From assembly GCA_038134525.1 (NCBI GenBank), contig JAYPVI010000005.1:62001-126000 (forward strand): a stretch of DNA of 64,000 nt, in the 5' to 3' direction. A program made the translations under genes and the position numbers. Shown here piece by piece: positions 18,734-27,477 of the stretch. This DNA comes from GCA-002727735 sp038134525 (GTDB taxonomy: Bacteria; Bacteroidota; Bacteroidia; Flavobacteriales_D; Parvicellaceae). Under the pieces are notes generated by a model. The model was not told where the DNA came from, searched no databases, and saw only the letters and a list, made by a program, of their open reading frames with translations. Numbering within the stretch: position 1 is the stretch's first letter; every line of letters starts with the position of its first letter.

Positions 18734-19499
18734 GGATGAAATATTCACTTTTGAATCTAATTTGTTTGCCATAAACTCCATTTTCTGCTCTTTTACCTGC
18801 ACTGATGACCATACTTATTTCAGCAGGTGAGTATAAACCTAGCAGTTTTTTTATTCTTGAAGAATCCATTCCTTCCATGGGGCAACTATCATATCCATAA
18901 GCCCTGAGGGATAACATTAAATTTTCACATGCCAAAGCCGTTGACTTGTGTGCCCAAACTGCCATTCCTTTTTTGTTGTAGGGCTCCCTTGGAGTTGGTT
19001 TCTTACTCCCTCTAACTTCCATAGCTATTTTTTTTAAATATCCTTTAATGGACATAAATCCTTGATTATAAGCTAATGGTACAATTTTCTCGTAATATTT
19101 CCTTACCGATTTAGGTGCTTTTTCACCCATTTCATCAATCAAACATAGCATTCTAGTTTGATTTACTTTCCAAAAATCGGGTCTTGCCACAGCAACTACT
19201 AATTCTTGTGCAGTAGATGCTGCTGGCTGTCCTAAACAATAGCTTATCAACTTTTCTTTTTTTTCTTGACTACGTACCCAATAAAATTCCCATGGTTGAA
19301 GATTAGAAGAGTTTGGAGCTAATAAAGTTAATTCCAAACAATCACGCATATCTTTTTCTAATATAGGTTCGTCCGTAAAATTTCGAACACTTCGCCTGCT
19401 TTTTATGGCTTTAATAAACTCTTCTTTATCTATCGTAGGAGTTTCTTCAATATGCTTGTTTTTGCTTTCAAAAAGCTCGTTTAAAATTGGTTTCCCCAT
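18723..19499 (-). CDS. Nitroreductase family protein
   Basis: A 258-residue FMN-dependent oxidoreductase. The FMN-binding start of the fold is clear: FIKAIKSRRSVRNFTDEPI at 28-46, then LTLLAPNSSNLQPWEFYWV. The late region has ALACENLMLSLRAYGYDSCPMEGMD, the usual dimer-interface and flavin-contact helix. Physiological substrates of such enzymes are rarely known (nitroaromatics, quinones, flavins). It is somewhat longer than the classic 200-220 residues because of an N-terminal extension and a basic central insertion. Its end overlaps the DUF1571 gene, suggesting co-transcription. Confidence 0.9.
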   Translation of the reverse strand: MGKPILNELFESKNKHIEETPTIDKEEFIKAIKSRRSVRNFTDEPILEKDMRDCLELTLLAPNSSNLQPWEFYWVRSQEKKEKLISYCLGQPAASTAQELVVAVARPDFWKVNQTRMLCLIDEMGEKAPKSVRKYYEKIVPLAYNQGFMSIKGYLKKIAMEVRGSKKPTPREPYNKKGMAVWAHKSTALACENLMLSLRAYGYDSCPMEGMDSSRIKKLLGLYSPAEISMVISAGKRAENGVYGKQIRFKSEYFIHEV

Positions 19500-19604
19500 T
19501 TTCGTTTTTTTGTTTTGAAGCGTAATAATATGAAAAGAACTTAAAAAGTTTACGTTCCGAGTTTATATATTCATAAATAATTAAATTCGTTTTAAACATT
19601 ATTT

Positions 19605-20723
19605 ATGGATATTTTAATCATTATAATTTTAATCATTTTATTATCTGCTGTTGTTTTTTTAATAACAAGAAAAAAGGAAGATGGTGGACAATCTCAAGAA
19701 CTATTAGTTCATCTTAATGCTGAATTGAGAAAAGAAATTCAAGAGGTTAGAAAGGAGTTGAGTCAAGATGCAGAGAAGAGTAGATTGGAAATTGATCAAA
19801 AACTCACAGGCATTAACAAGGAGATAAATGACTTTCATAAGTCATCTAAAACAGATATGCAAAAACAATTTGCTGATTCTAATAAAGTGATTACTGAAGT
19901 CACTAAAGAATTAGAGAAAATTAAAGGGACGAATGAACAAGTGTTGAGTTTTGCTAACCAAATGAAAACATTAGAAAAGATTTTAGGTAATCAAAAGCAA
20001 CGTGGTATTCTTGGTGAAATTCAATTAGAGAATTTATTAGCTAATGTTTTACCTCCAGAACTTTTTCAAATGCAATACAGTTTTTCTAGTGGTGAGGCCG
20101 TAGATGCGATTGTACGTGTCGGAGAATACATCATTCCTGTAGATGCTAAGTTTTCATTGGATAATTACAACAAAATGGTTGAAAGTTCAGATGCTGCTGA
20201 AATTGCTGTATTAGAAAAACGTTTTAAAGAAGATATAAAATCACGTATAGATGAAACAGCTAAATACATTCGACCTTCTGAGAAGACTACGGATTACGCT
20301 TATATGTTTATTCCTGCCGATGGTCTTTATCAAGATTTATTGAATAGTAGAGTAGGAACCCTTCAAATTAATTCTAGAGACCTAGTTTCTTATGCCTACA
20401 CTAAAAAAGTGATGATCGTGTCTCCAATGAGTTTATTTCCTATGCTACAAATTACGGTAAAAGCATTACATAATTTAAAAATTGAAAATTCCATAAAGGA
20501 TATTATGAAGAACATTGATAAGCTAGGTAATCACCTAAACGCTTACAAGACTTATCATGATAAATTAGGACATACATTGGGAACAGCGGTTAACCATTAT
20601 AACCGATCTTCCTCAGAGTTTAAAAAGATAGATAAAGATGTTATCAAAATCTCTGAGGGAAATACTCAAATTGAATTTGAGGGAGAACTGCTTGATCGTC
20701 CCTTGTTGGATAATGAGGGGTAG
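19605..20723 (+). CDS. rmuC: DNA recombination protein RmuC homologue
   Basis: A 372-residue protein with one N-terminal membrane helix (residues 3-21), a long coiled coil (about 30-130) and a C-terminal domain of restriction-endonuclease fold. NQKQRGILGEIQLENLL and IIPVDAKFSLDNYNKM are the RmuC family signatures. RmuC limits rearrangements between inverted repeats in E. coli, by an unclear nuclease-like activity. The downstream neighbours umuD and umuC make a DNA-damage-themed cluster on the plus strand, although 80 bases separate rmuC from umuD. Confidence 0.93.
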   Translation: MDILIIIILIILLSAVVFLITRKKEDGGQSQELLVHLNAELRKEIQEVRKELSQDAEKSRLEIDQKLTGINKEINDFHKSSKTDMQKQFADSNKVITEVTKELEKIKGTNEQVLSFANQMKTLEKILGNQKQRGILGEIQLENLLANVLPPELFQMQYSFSSGEAVDAIVRVGEYIIPVDAKFSLDNYNKMVESSDAAEIAVLEKRFKEDIKSRIDETAKYIRPSEKTTDYAYMFIPADGLYQDLLNSRVGTLQINSRDLVSYAYTKKVMIVSPMSLFPMLQITVKALHNLKIENSIKDIMKNIDKLGNHLNAYKTYHDKLGHTLGTAVNHYNRSSSEFKKIDKDVIKISEGNTQIEFEGELLDRPLLDNEG

Positions 20724-20763
20724 CCTCATTTTGTGAATAACTATTATTGAACATCAGTTTTGT

Positions 20764-20776
20764 TTTTGTGACAAAA
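20764..20776. promoter_or_regulatory. Perfect dyad ahead of umuD, candidate operator
   Basis: The sequence TTTTGTGACAAAA is an inverted repeat with six-base arms around one central base, placed 27 bases before the umuD GTG. Damage-inducible umuDC operons are usually repressed through such palindromes. The site does not resemble the E. coli or B. subtilis LexA boxes, and no regulator is encoded nearby, so the assignment is by position and symmetry only. Confidence 0.35.
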
Positions 20777-20803
20777 GGCAGAAATTTAATTGATAAATAA
20801 GTC

Positions 20804-21253
20804 GTGGGAAAATTAAAAAATATACACAAAGGTCAACAACTTAGTTTTTATTCTTTAAATGCTGACGTGTTAGCTATTCCATTCTATCAATCTAATGTTC
20901 CAGCAGGGTTTCCCTCTCCTGCAGAAGATTTCATGGATCTGGATTTAAACCTACAAGCGTATTTAGTACAACATCCATCAGCTACTTTTTGTGTTCGTGT
21001 TACAGGAGACTCTATGCAAAATGCAGGTATTTTCAGTGGTGATGTTATGGTAGTAGACCGAGCCTTAGAGCCCAAAAATAATACGATTGTTTTAGCTGTA
21101 TTAGATGGAGATTTTACGGTTAAAAGAATACAAAAAAAAGGTGATCAACTTTTTTTAAAACCTGAAAATGAAACGTTTAAGCCAATACAGATTACAGAAG
21201 AAATGGACTTTAAGGTCTGGGGAGTAGTTACGCATATCATACATAAGGTATGA
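20804..21253 (+). CDS. umuD: UmuD-type self-cleaving translesion polymerase subunit
   Basis: A 149-residue LexA-superfamily S24 peptidase. The cleavage site is Ala34-Gly35 in VPAGFPSPAEDF, where E. coli UmuD has Cys24-Gly25. The catalytic pair is Ser70 in TGDSMQNAGI and Lys107 in DGDFTVKRIQ. There is no DNA-binding domain, which separates it from LexA. After RecA-stimulated cleavage UmuD activates the partner polymerase. The start is a GTG at 20804. The stop overlaps the umuC start as ATGA, the usual coupled arrangement. Confidence 0.93.
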   Translation: MGKLKNIHKGQQLSFYSLNADVLAIPFYQSNVPAGFPSPAEDFMDLDLNLQAYLVQHPSATFCVRVTGDSMQNAGIFSGDVMVVDRALEPKNNTIVLAVLDGDFTVKRIQKKGDQLFLKPENETFKPIQITEEMDFKVWGVVTHIIHKV

Positions 21254-22509
21254 TTGCGCTGGTAGATTGTAATAATTTTTATGCTTCTTGTGAGCGTGTT
21301 TTTCAACCTAAGTTAGAACACAAGCCTATTGTTGTATTATCTAATAATGATGGATGTGTGATAGCCCGAAGTAATGAAGCTAAAGCATTAGGTATCAAAA
21401 TGGGTGCACCAGCATTTAAAATGAAATCCATATTTGATCGACATGGAGTACATGTTTTTTCTTCAAACTTCGCACTCTACGGAGATTTATCTAATCGCGT
21501 AATGAATATACTATCGGAAGCTGTACCAGTTATTGAAATTTACTCTATTGATGAAGCTTTTCTTAATTTAGGTGGGATAATAAAACCCCGTCAGTTTTCT
21601 ATGGATTTACGAGCTAAAATAAGGCAATGGACAGGTATACCGGTGTCAGTAGGCATAGCACCTACCAAAACATTAGCTAAAGTAGCAAACCACGTAGCTA
21701 AAAAATATAAAAAAGAAGGTGTTTTTGTAATGAAGCATACCAAGACTATAAATGAAGTATTAAAATATTTCCCTATAGACGAGTTGTGGGGAATAGGGCG
21801 ACAGTATGCCAAATTTTTAACAGAAAGAGGGTTTCACACGGCTTATGATTTAGTAAACGGAAATGAGTCTTGGATAAAAAGAAACATGACGGTTAATGGG
21901 TTGAGGATGGTAAAGGAGCTCAAAGGTATACCATGTTATGCGTTAGAGATTGAATCATCAAGGAAAAAGAATATTTGTACTTCTCGTTCCTTTGGTATGG
22001 ATGTCAAAGAGTTACACGAACTAAGAGAAGCAATTGCTTCTTACGCAGCTACGTGTGCCATGAAATTAAGAAAGCAAAAAAGTTTAGCTAGTTCTATTTA
22101 CGTTTTCATCAAAACTAACCCTTTTAAGGACGGAACAAAACAATACAATGCCTCTCAAAAGTTCACCCTCATCGAACCCACAAATGACAGTATGGAAATC
22201 ACTAAAGTTGCTCTAAATGTATTGCATAGGTTGTATAAAAGAGGATTTAACTATAAAAAAGCAGGTGTGATAGTAGGGGATATTGTACCTGACTATTCGC
22301 GACAACTAAGTTTTTTCCACCATCAAGATATTTTAAAGAGAAAACGCGTTATGCATTCATTAGATTACATTAATACTTCCATGGGTAGAAATAAAGTTCG
22401 GCTAGCTATCCAAGGTTTTGATCGGAAATGGAGACTAAAACAAGAGAAATTATCACCTTGTTATACAACAAGATTTAACGATATGTTACAAGTTGATTTG
22501 AGTCAGTAA
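21250..22509 (+). CDS. umuC: Y-family translesion DNA polymerase V catalytic subunit
   Basis: Copies damaged DNA with low fidelity. The 419-residue protein starts with MIALVDCNNFYASCERVF (metal-binding Asp6) and has the palm motif YSIDEAFLNL with Asp101 and Glu102. VSVGIAPTKTLAKVANHVAKK and the helix-hairpin-helix region DELWGIGRQYAKFL follow, then the little-finger domain and a UmuC-specific C-terminal part (RQLSFFHHQD, VRLAIQGFDRKWRLKQE). The SNNDGCVIARSNEAK segment is characteristic of UmuC, as opposed to DinB. It pairs with umuD at a four-base overlap. Confidence 0.95.
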   Translation: MIALVDCNNFYASCERVFQPKLEHKPIVVLSNNDGCVIARSNEAKALGIKMGAPAFKMKSIFDRHGVHVFSSNFALYGDLSNRVMNILSEAVPVIEIYSIDEAFLNLGGIIKPRQFSMDLRAKIRQWTGIPVSVGIAPTKTLAKVANHVAKKYKKEGVFVMKHTKTINEVLKYFPIDELWGIGRQYAKFLTERGFHTAYDLVNGNESWIKRNMTVNGLRMVKELKGIPCYALEIESSRKKNICTSRSFGMDVKELHELREAIASYAATCAMKLRKQKSLASSIYVFIKTNPFKDGTKQYNASQKFTLIEPTNDSMEITKVALNVLHRLYKRGFNYKKAGVIVGDIVPDYSRQLSFFHHQDILKRKRVMHSLDYINTSMGRNKVRLAIQGFDRKWRLKQEKLSPCYTTRFNDMLQVDLSQ

Positions 22510-22540
22510 ATTGGTGTAAATGGTTATGGGAAAATAGAAA

Positions 22541-22558
22541 GTCAAATTAAAATTTGAC
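22541..22558. repeat. AT-rich perfect inverted repeat at the umuC/ilvA convergent junction
   Basis: GTCAAATT and AATTTGAC are perfect eight-base arms separated by AA. The repeat covers the ilvA stop codon, 31 bases after the umuC stop. It could form a short hairpin in transcripts of either strand and act as a weak bidirectional terminator, but no long T-run follows on either side. Confidence 0.3.
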
Positions 22559-23795
22559 GTATATCATTTTTATTGTTTAGGTAGTCACTAAAAAAACCTC
22601 TAGTTTTCATTCTATCTATCAATCCTTCTAAATCACTACCTTTTTGGAGTTCTATACCTACAATAGCTACACCTGTTTCTTTGTAATGTTTTTTGGTATA
22701 TTCAAAATGAGTTATGTCGTCATTTGGACCTAATACATCAACTAAAAACTCTTTTAAAGCACCAGCTCTTTGAGGAAGTTTAATCAAAAAGTAATGTTTT
22801 AAATTTCTATAAAGCAGTGCCTTTTCCTTGATTTCAGACATTCTTGAAATATCGTTATTGCTACCACATATAAGACAAACTACATTCTGATTTAAAAATT
22901 TATCTTGGTAAAGTTCTAAAGCAGCAACACTGATTGCGCCTGCTGGCTCAACAACAACAGCATCTTTGTTATACATGTTAAGAATAGTTTGGCAAATCTT
23001 GCCTTCAGGAATCAATAAAATTTCATCCAGATATTTTTGACATAGTTGAAAAGAAATATTACCCACTTTTTTAACAGAAGCACCGTCTACAAATGGATCA
23101 ATTTTATGTAACCTAATCACCTTATTTTTTTCTAAGGAAGTGCTCATTGAAGGAGCTCCAAGTGGTTCAACACCAATAACTTTTGTTTCTGGGGATAGTT
23201 GTTTAAAAACACTTAGAACACCAGAAATTAAACCTCCTCCTCCGATAGGAACAATGATGGAATCAATTTTCTCTTTGCTTTGTTCTAATATCTCATAGGC
23301 TAAGGTTGCTTGTCCTTCTATTACAACTTGATCATCAAAAGGGTGAATAAATGTTTTATTATTCTCATTACAATACTTTATAGCTGCTTCGTAAGAATCA
23401 TCGTATGTGTCGCCCTCTAGAACCACTCTAACATATTTTCCGCCAAACATGTTAACTTGCTCTATTTTTTGTCTAGGTGTTATGGTTGGCATGAATATAA
23501 CGCCATTCATTTGCAATAAATTACATGATTTTGCAACACCCTGAGCATGATTACCAGCACTAGAACAAACTACACCTTTTTTTTGCTCTTCCTTATTTAA
23601 GGAGCTGATTTTATTATAGGCTCCTCTTATTTTAAAAGAGCGTACTTCTTGTAAGTCATCTCTTTTAAGCCAAAGATTAGTATTTGTCAATTTACTTAAA
23701 CGCTCATTGTATTGTAAGGGGGTTTTTACAACGGTTTTCTTAATTCTACGTTGAGCCGATTTAATGTTTTCTATTTTAGCTAAGTCGTATTTCAT
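22542..23795 (-). CDS. ilvA: Threonine ammonia-lyase, biosynthetic
   Basis: Deaminates threonine to 2-oxobutanoate, the entry to isoleucine synthesis. The 417-residue protein binds pyridoxal phosphate through Lys55 in RSFKIRGAYNK. The SSAGNHAQGVA and IVPIGGGGLISGV motifs bind the cofactor phosphate. A single C-terminal ACT-like regulatory domain (about 335-417, starting KHYFLIKLPQRAGAL) suggests feedback control, as in the shorter bacterial forms; E. coli IlvA has two. It is the last gene of the ilv operon and overlaps ilvC by four bases. Confidence 0.95.
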   Translation of the reverse strand: MKYDLAKIENIKSAQRRIKKTVVKTPLQYNERLSKLTNTNLWLKRDDLQEVRSFKIRGAYNKISSLNKEEQKKGVVCSSAGNHAQGVAKSCNLLQMNGVIFMPTITPRQKIEQVNMFGGKYVRVVLEGDTYDDSYEAAIKYCNENNKTFIHPFDDQVVIEGQATLAYEILEQSKEKIDSIIVPIGGGGLISGVLSVFKQLSPETKVIGVEPLGAPSMSTSLEKNKVIRLHKIDPFVDGASVKKVGNISFQLCQKYLDEILLIPEGKICQTILNMYNKDAVVVEPAGAISVAALELYQDKFLNQNVVCLICGSNNDISRMSEIKEKALLYRNLKHYFLIKLPQRAGALKEFLVDVLGPNDDITHFEYTKKHYKETGVAIVGIELQKGSDLEGLIDRMKTRGFFSDYLNNKNDIRQILI

Positions 23796-25264
23796 CCATT
23801 GATTTTCTTCATTGCAGTCATGGATTTTCTTAATTCTCTACCAATAATTTCTACGGGGTGGTTTCTAATCTTGTCATTGATTTCAATTAAAGTTTGATTG
23901 TCTACACCATTCATTTCTGAATAAGGTTTACCTAGTAGATCTAGAGTTATTTTTTTAAAGAAATTTCTTAAAAGAGGTTTGCATGCATGATCAAACAAGT
24001 AACAGCCGTACTCAGCTGTATCAGAAATAATATTGTTCATTTCAAAGAGTTTCTTTCGGGCAATTGTATTTGCAATTAGAGGAGCTTCATGTAATGACTC
24101 ATAATATGCGGAAGCATCTTTTATTCCTGCGTCAGTCATTGTCTCAAATGCTAGTTCAACTCCAGCTTTTACCAATGCTACTAATAAAAGTCCATGGTCA
24201 AAATATTCCTGCTCAGTTATTTCTTCTGTAGTTGGTTCTGTTTTTTCAAATGCTGTTTCAGCAGTTAGAGCTCTCCATTTTAGTAAGTTTTGATCATCAT
24301 TTGCCCAATCTTCCATCATGGTAGAAGAGAATTCACCAGATAATATATCATCCATGTGTTTGTGGAATAATGGATTCATGATTTCTTTTAATTCCTCTGC
24401 TAATCTAAAAGCTTTTATTTTTGCTGGGTTTGAGAGTCTATCCATCATATTGGTGATGCCTCCGTGCTTAAGTGCTTCAGTAATGGTTTCCCAACCAAAT
24501 TGGATGAGTTTTGATGCATAGGGTGCTTGAATACCAAGTTCTACTAATTTATCAAAACATAGAATAGAACCAGTTTGTAGGACGCCACATAAAATTGTTT
24601 GTTCACCCATTAAATCTGATTTCACTTCGGCAATAAATGAAGATTCAAGAACACCTGCTTTGTGACCTCCTGTAGCTACGACATATGCTTTAGCATATTC
24701 TAAGCCATTAGATAGAGGATCATTTTTATCATGAACAGCTATTAAAGTCGGCACTCCAAATCCTCTCAAATATTCTTGTCTAACTTCTGAACCAGGGCAC
24801 TTCGGAGCAACCATTATTACTGTAATGTCATTTCTAATTTCTATTCCTTCTTCAACTATATTAAATCCATGTGAATACGATAAAATAGAATCCTTTTTCA
24901 TCAAGGGAACCACAGCTTTAACCACTGAAGTATGGTTTTTATCTGGTGTTAAATTGATTACCATATCTGCATTCGGAATCATTTCTTGATAAGTACCCAC
25001 AGTAAAATGATTATCTACAGCATTTTGATAGGATTTACGTTTGTTAGTAATGGCTGAATCTCTTAATGCATAACTAATATTTAAGCCGGAATCTCTCATG
25101 TTCAATCCTTGATTTAGACCTTGAGCACCACAACCTACAATCACTATTTTTTTGTCTTTTAAGATTTCAATACCATGGTTGAATTCTTCAATTTTCATAA
25201 ATCGACATCTACCAAGTTGGATTTGTTGTTCTCTTATGGATAATTGATTAAAGTAGTTTTTCAT
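23792..25264 (-). CDS. ilvC: Ketol-acid reductoisomerase (NADP+), class II
   Basis: Converts acetolactate or acetohydroxybutyrate to the dihydroxy acids for valine and isoleucine. At 490 residues it is the long class II form with a duplicated C-terminal knotted domain, like E. coli IlvC. The NADPH-binding motif is GCGAQGLNQGLNMRDSG at about 45-61. VMVAPKCPGSEVRQEYLRGFGVP is the conserved active-site strand, and SDLMGEQTILCG carries metal ligands. It lies between ilvN and ilvA; the gap to ilvN is three bases. Confidence 0.97.
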   Translation of the reverse strand: MKNYFNQLSIREQQIQLGRCRFMKIEEFNHGIEILKDKKIVIVGCGAQGLNQGLNMRDSGLNISYALRDSAITNKRKSYQNAVDNHFTVGTYQEMIPNADMVINLTPDKNHTSVVKAVVPLMKKDSILSYSHGFNIVEEGIEIRNDITVIMVAPKCPGSEVRQEYLRGFGVPTLIAVHDKNDPLSNGLEYAKAYVVATGGHKAGVLESSFIAEVKSDLMGEQTILCGVLQTGSILCFDKLVELGIQAPYASKLIQFGWETITEALKHGGITNMMDRLSNPAKIKAFRLAEELKEIMNPLFHKHMDDILSGEFSSTMMEDWANDDQNLLKWRALTAETAFEKTEPTTEEITEQEYFDHGLLLVALVKAGVELAFETMTDAGIKDASAYYESLHEAPLIANTIARKKLFEMNNIISDTAEYGCYLFDHACKPLLRNFFKKITLDLLGKPYSEMNGVDNQTLIEINDKIRNHPVEIIGRELRKSMTAMKKING

Positions 25265-25267
25265 TAT

Positions 25268-25789
25268 TTATGTATTAGCTAGTATTTCAGTTATTTTCAT
25301 GGGTTCCTTGGTTACAGATATCCTGCCTGATCTAACAAATTGTAGTATTCCATAGGGTTCTAATTGCTTATATAGTTTTTCTGTATCTTCTCTTTTACCC
25401 GTTTTTTCAATTACAAAATATTCTGGTGAAACAGTAACTATATTAGCATGGCTATTTTTAATTACAGTATGTACTTTTTTTTCTTGAAATAGCGCTTGAG
25501 TTTTAACTTTGTAAAGAGCTGATTCTTGAAAAATAGTTTCTTGGTCAGTGTGATAAAATGCAGCAATCACTTCTACTTGTTTTTCAAGTTGTTTGATAAC
25601 TTTTTTAATAAGTTGCTCTTCAGCTTTGAGAACGATTACAAACCGAAATATTTCCTCTATTTCACTAGGTGAGCTATTTATACTATCAATACTGAGATGT
25701 CTTTTTAGAAAAATAGCAGAGATTCTGTTTAATAATCCAAGGTTATTTTCAGTGTATATGGATACAGTAAATTTTTTTGTTTTGTTCAT
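25268..25789 (-). CDS. ilvN: Acetolactate synthase small (regulatory) subunit
   Basis: A 173-residue regulatory partner of IlvB. The N-terminal ACT domain (FTVSIYTENNLGLLNRISAIF at 8-28) normally binds valine to confer feedback inhibition, and a C-terminal ACT-like domain follows (SPEYFVIEKTGKREDTEKLY). Its length matches the IlvN/IlvH family. The start codon shares one base with the ilvB stop, so the two subunits are translationally coupled and probably made in fixed proportion. Confidence 0.93.
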   Translation of the reverse strand: MNKTKKFTVSIYTENNLGLLNRISAIFLKRHLSIDSINSSPSEIEEIFRFVIVLKAEEQLIKKVIKQLEKQVEVIAAFYHTDQETIFQESALYKVKTQALFQEKKVHTVIKNSHANIVTVSPEYFVIEKTGKREDTEKLYKQLEPYGILQFVRSGRISVTKEPMKITEILANT

Positions 25790-27474
25790 TACGATAGTCT
25801 TATATTAGAAACAGATTCCCCCGTTGGGATCATAGGAAATACATTATCCTCTTTTTCCACACAAACCTCAAGAAAACATGGTTTTTTTGATTCAATTAGT
25901 TTATTTACAGCCTTCTTAAGATGTACTCTTTTATCTATTTTTTCACCATCAATGTAATAACCCTTAGCGATAGTGACAAAATCAGGATTAACTAGTTCAG
26001 TTGATGCATATCTTTTGTCAAAGAATAATTGTTGCCATTGCCTAACCATTCCTAAAAAGTTATTATTTAAGACAACAATTTTAACTGCTGCTCCAGTTTG
26101 GAAAATAGTACCCAATTCTTGGATGGTCATTTGATAACCACCATCTCCAATAATGGCTACTACTTCTCTTTCTGGGGCTCCCATTTTAGCACCTAAAGCT
26201 GCAGGAAGTGCAAATCCCATCGTCCCTAAACCACCTGATGTGATGTTTGATTTTGATTTATTGAATTTGGCATATCTACAAGCTACCATTTGATGCTGCC
26301 CCACATCTGTCACAATAATAGCATCACCATTTGTCTCGTCATTAATAGCCTTAATAACTTCACCCATAGTCATCTGTTCCTTAGTAGGGTAAATGTCTTT
26401 TTCTATAACTTCTTGGTACTCTATTTTGTCATGTTCACGAAATACTTTTAGCCAATTTTGGTGGCTATTTTCATTTACTTTTTTAGTTACGAGTGGTAAT
26501 GTTTTTTTGATATTCCCCATTACAGCAACATCAGCAAAAACATTTTTATTTACTTCTGCTGGGTCAATTTCAAAGTGAATTATTTTAGCTTGTTTAGCAT
26601 ATCGTTTTAAATCGCCAGTAACTCTATCATCAAAACGCATTCCCATTGCTAATAATAGATCACATTCGTTAGTTAAAACATTGGGCCCATAATTTCCATG
26701 CATTCCAACCATTCCAACATTTAACGGATGTGCTGTAGGTAATGCTGAAAGCCCCAATATTGTCCAAGCAGCAGGAATCCCTGTTTTTTCTATAAAGTGT
26801 ATTAACTCTTGCTCAGCTTCACCTAAAATGACTCCCTGTCCAAATACAATAAGAGGTTTTTTTGCATTGTTTATTAATTCAACAGCTGCATTAATAGATT
26901 TTTGAACAGGCTTATTCTCAGGTTTGTATGACCTGACATGAGTACATGGATTATAATTGAATTCAAGTTTCTCAAATTGAGCATCCTTAGTAATATCAAC
27001 AAGAACCGGCCCAGGTCGTCCCGATTTTGCAATGAAAAATGCTTTAGCCAATACAGTGGGGATTTCTTCTGCTTTTGTAATTTGATAATTCCATTTAGTA
27101 ATTGGAGTAGAGATGCCAACTATGTCAGTTTCTTGAAAGGCGTCAGATCCGAGTAAATGTGATGCGACTTGACCAGTAATGCAAACCATGGGAGTTGAGT
27201 CAATTTGAGCATCAGCTATTCCTGTAATTAAATTAGTAGCTCCCGGTCCTGATGTGGCAAAAACAACACCTGGTTTTCCTGAGGATCTTGCATATCCTTG
27301 TGCAGCATGGGTAGCTCCTTGTTCATGCCTGACTAGTACATGTTTTACTTTTTCTTGATAATGATAAAGCGCATCATAAATTGGCATAATTGCTCCACCA
27401 GGATATCCGTAAATTAGATCTACATTTTCTTCAATTAGGCTTTTAATGACTGCTTCTGCTCCAGTAATTTTCAT
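25789..27474 (-). CDS. ilvB: Acetolactate synthase large (catalytic) subunit
   Basis: A 561-residue thiamine-diphosphate enzyme condensing pyruvate with pyruvate or 2-oxobutanoate. The cofactor-activating glutamate is Glu51 in VRHEQGATHAAQGYA. The central FAD-binding domain and the C-terminal ThDP motif GDGGYQMTIQEL...NN are intact. The ending FPMIPTGESVSNIRLS resembles the usual C-terminal lid of the enzyme. It follows ilvD by three bases and is coupled to ilvN. Confidence 0.97.
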   Translation of the reverse strand: MKITGAEAVIKSLIEENVDLIYGYPGGAIMPIYDALYHYQEKVKHVLVRHEQGATHAAQGYARSSGKPGVVFATSGPGATNLITGIADAQIDSTPMVCITGQVASHLLGSDAFQETDIVGISTPITKWNYQITKAEEIPTVLAKAFFIAKSGRPGPVLVDITKDAQFEKLEFNYNPCTHVRSYKPENKPVQKSINAAVELINNAKKPLIVFGQGVILGEAEQELIHFIEKTGIPAAWTILGLSALPTAHPLNVGMVGMHGNYGPNVLTNECDLLLAMGMRFDDRVTGDLKRYAKQAKIIHFEIDPAEVNKNVFADVAVMGNIKKTLPLVTKKVNENSHQNWLKVFREHDKIEYQEVIEKDIYPTKEQMTMGEVIKAINDETNGDAIIVTDVGQHQMVACRYAKFNKSKSNITSGGLGTMGFALPAALGAKMGAPEREVVAIIGDGGYQMTIQELGTIFQTGAAVKIVVLNNNFLGMVRQWQQLFFDKRYASTELVNPDFVTIAKGYYIDGEKIDKRVHLKKAVNKLIESKKPCFLEVCVEKEDNVFPMIPTGESVSNIRLS

Positions 27475-27477
27475 AGT

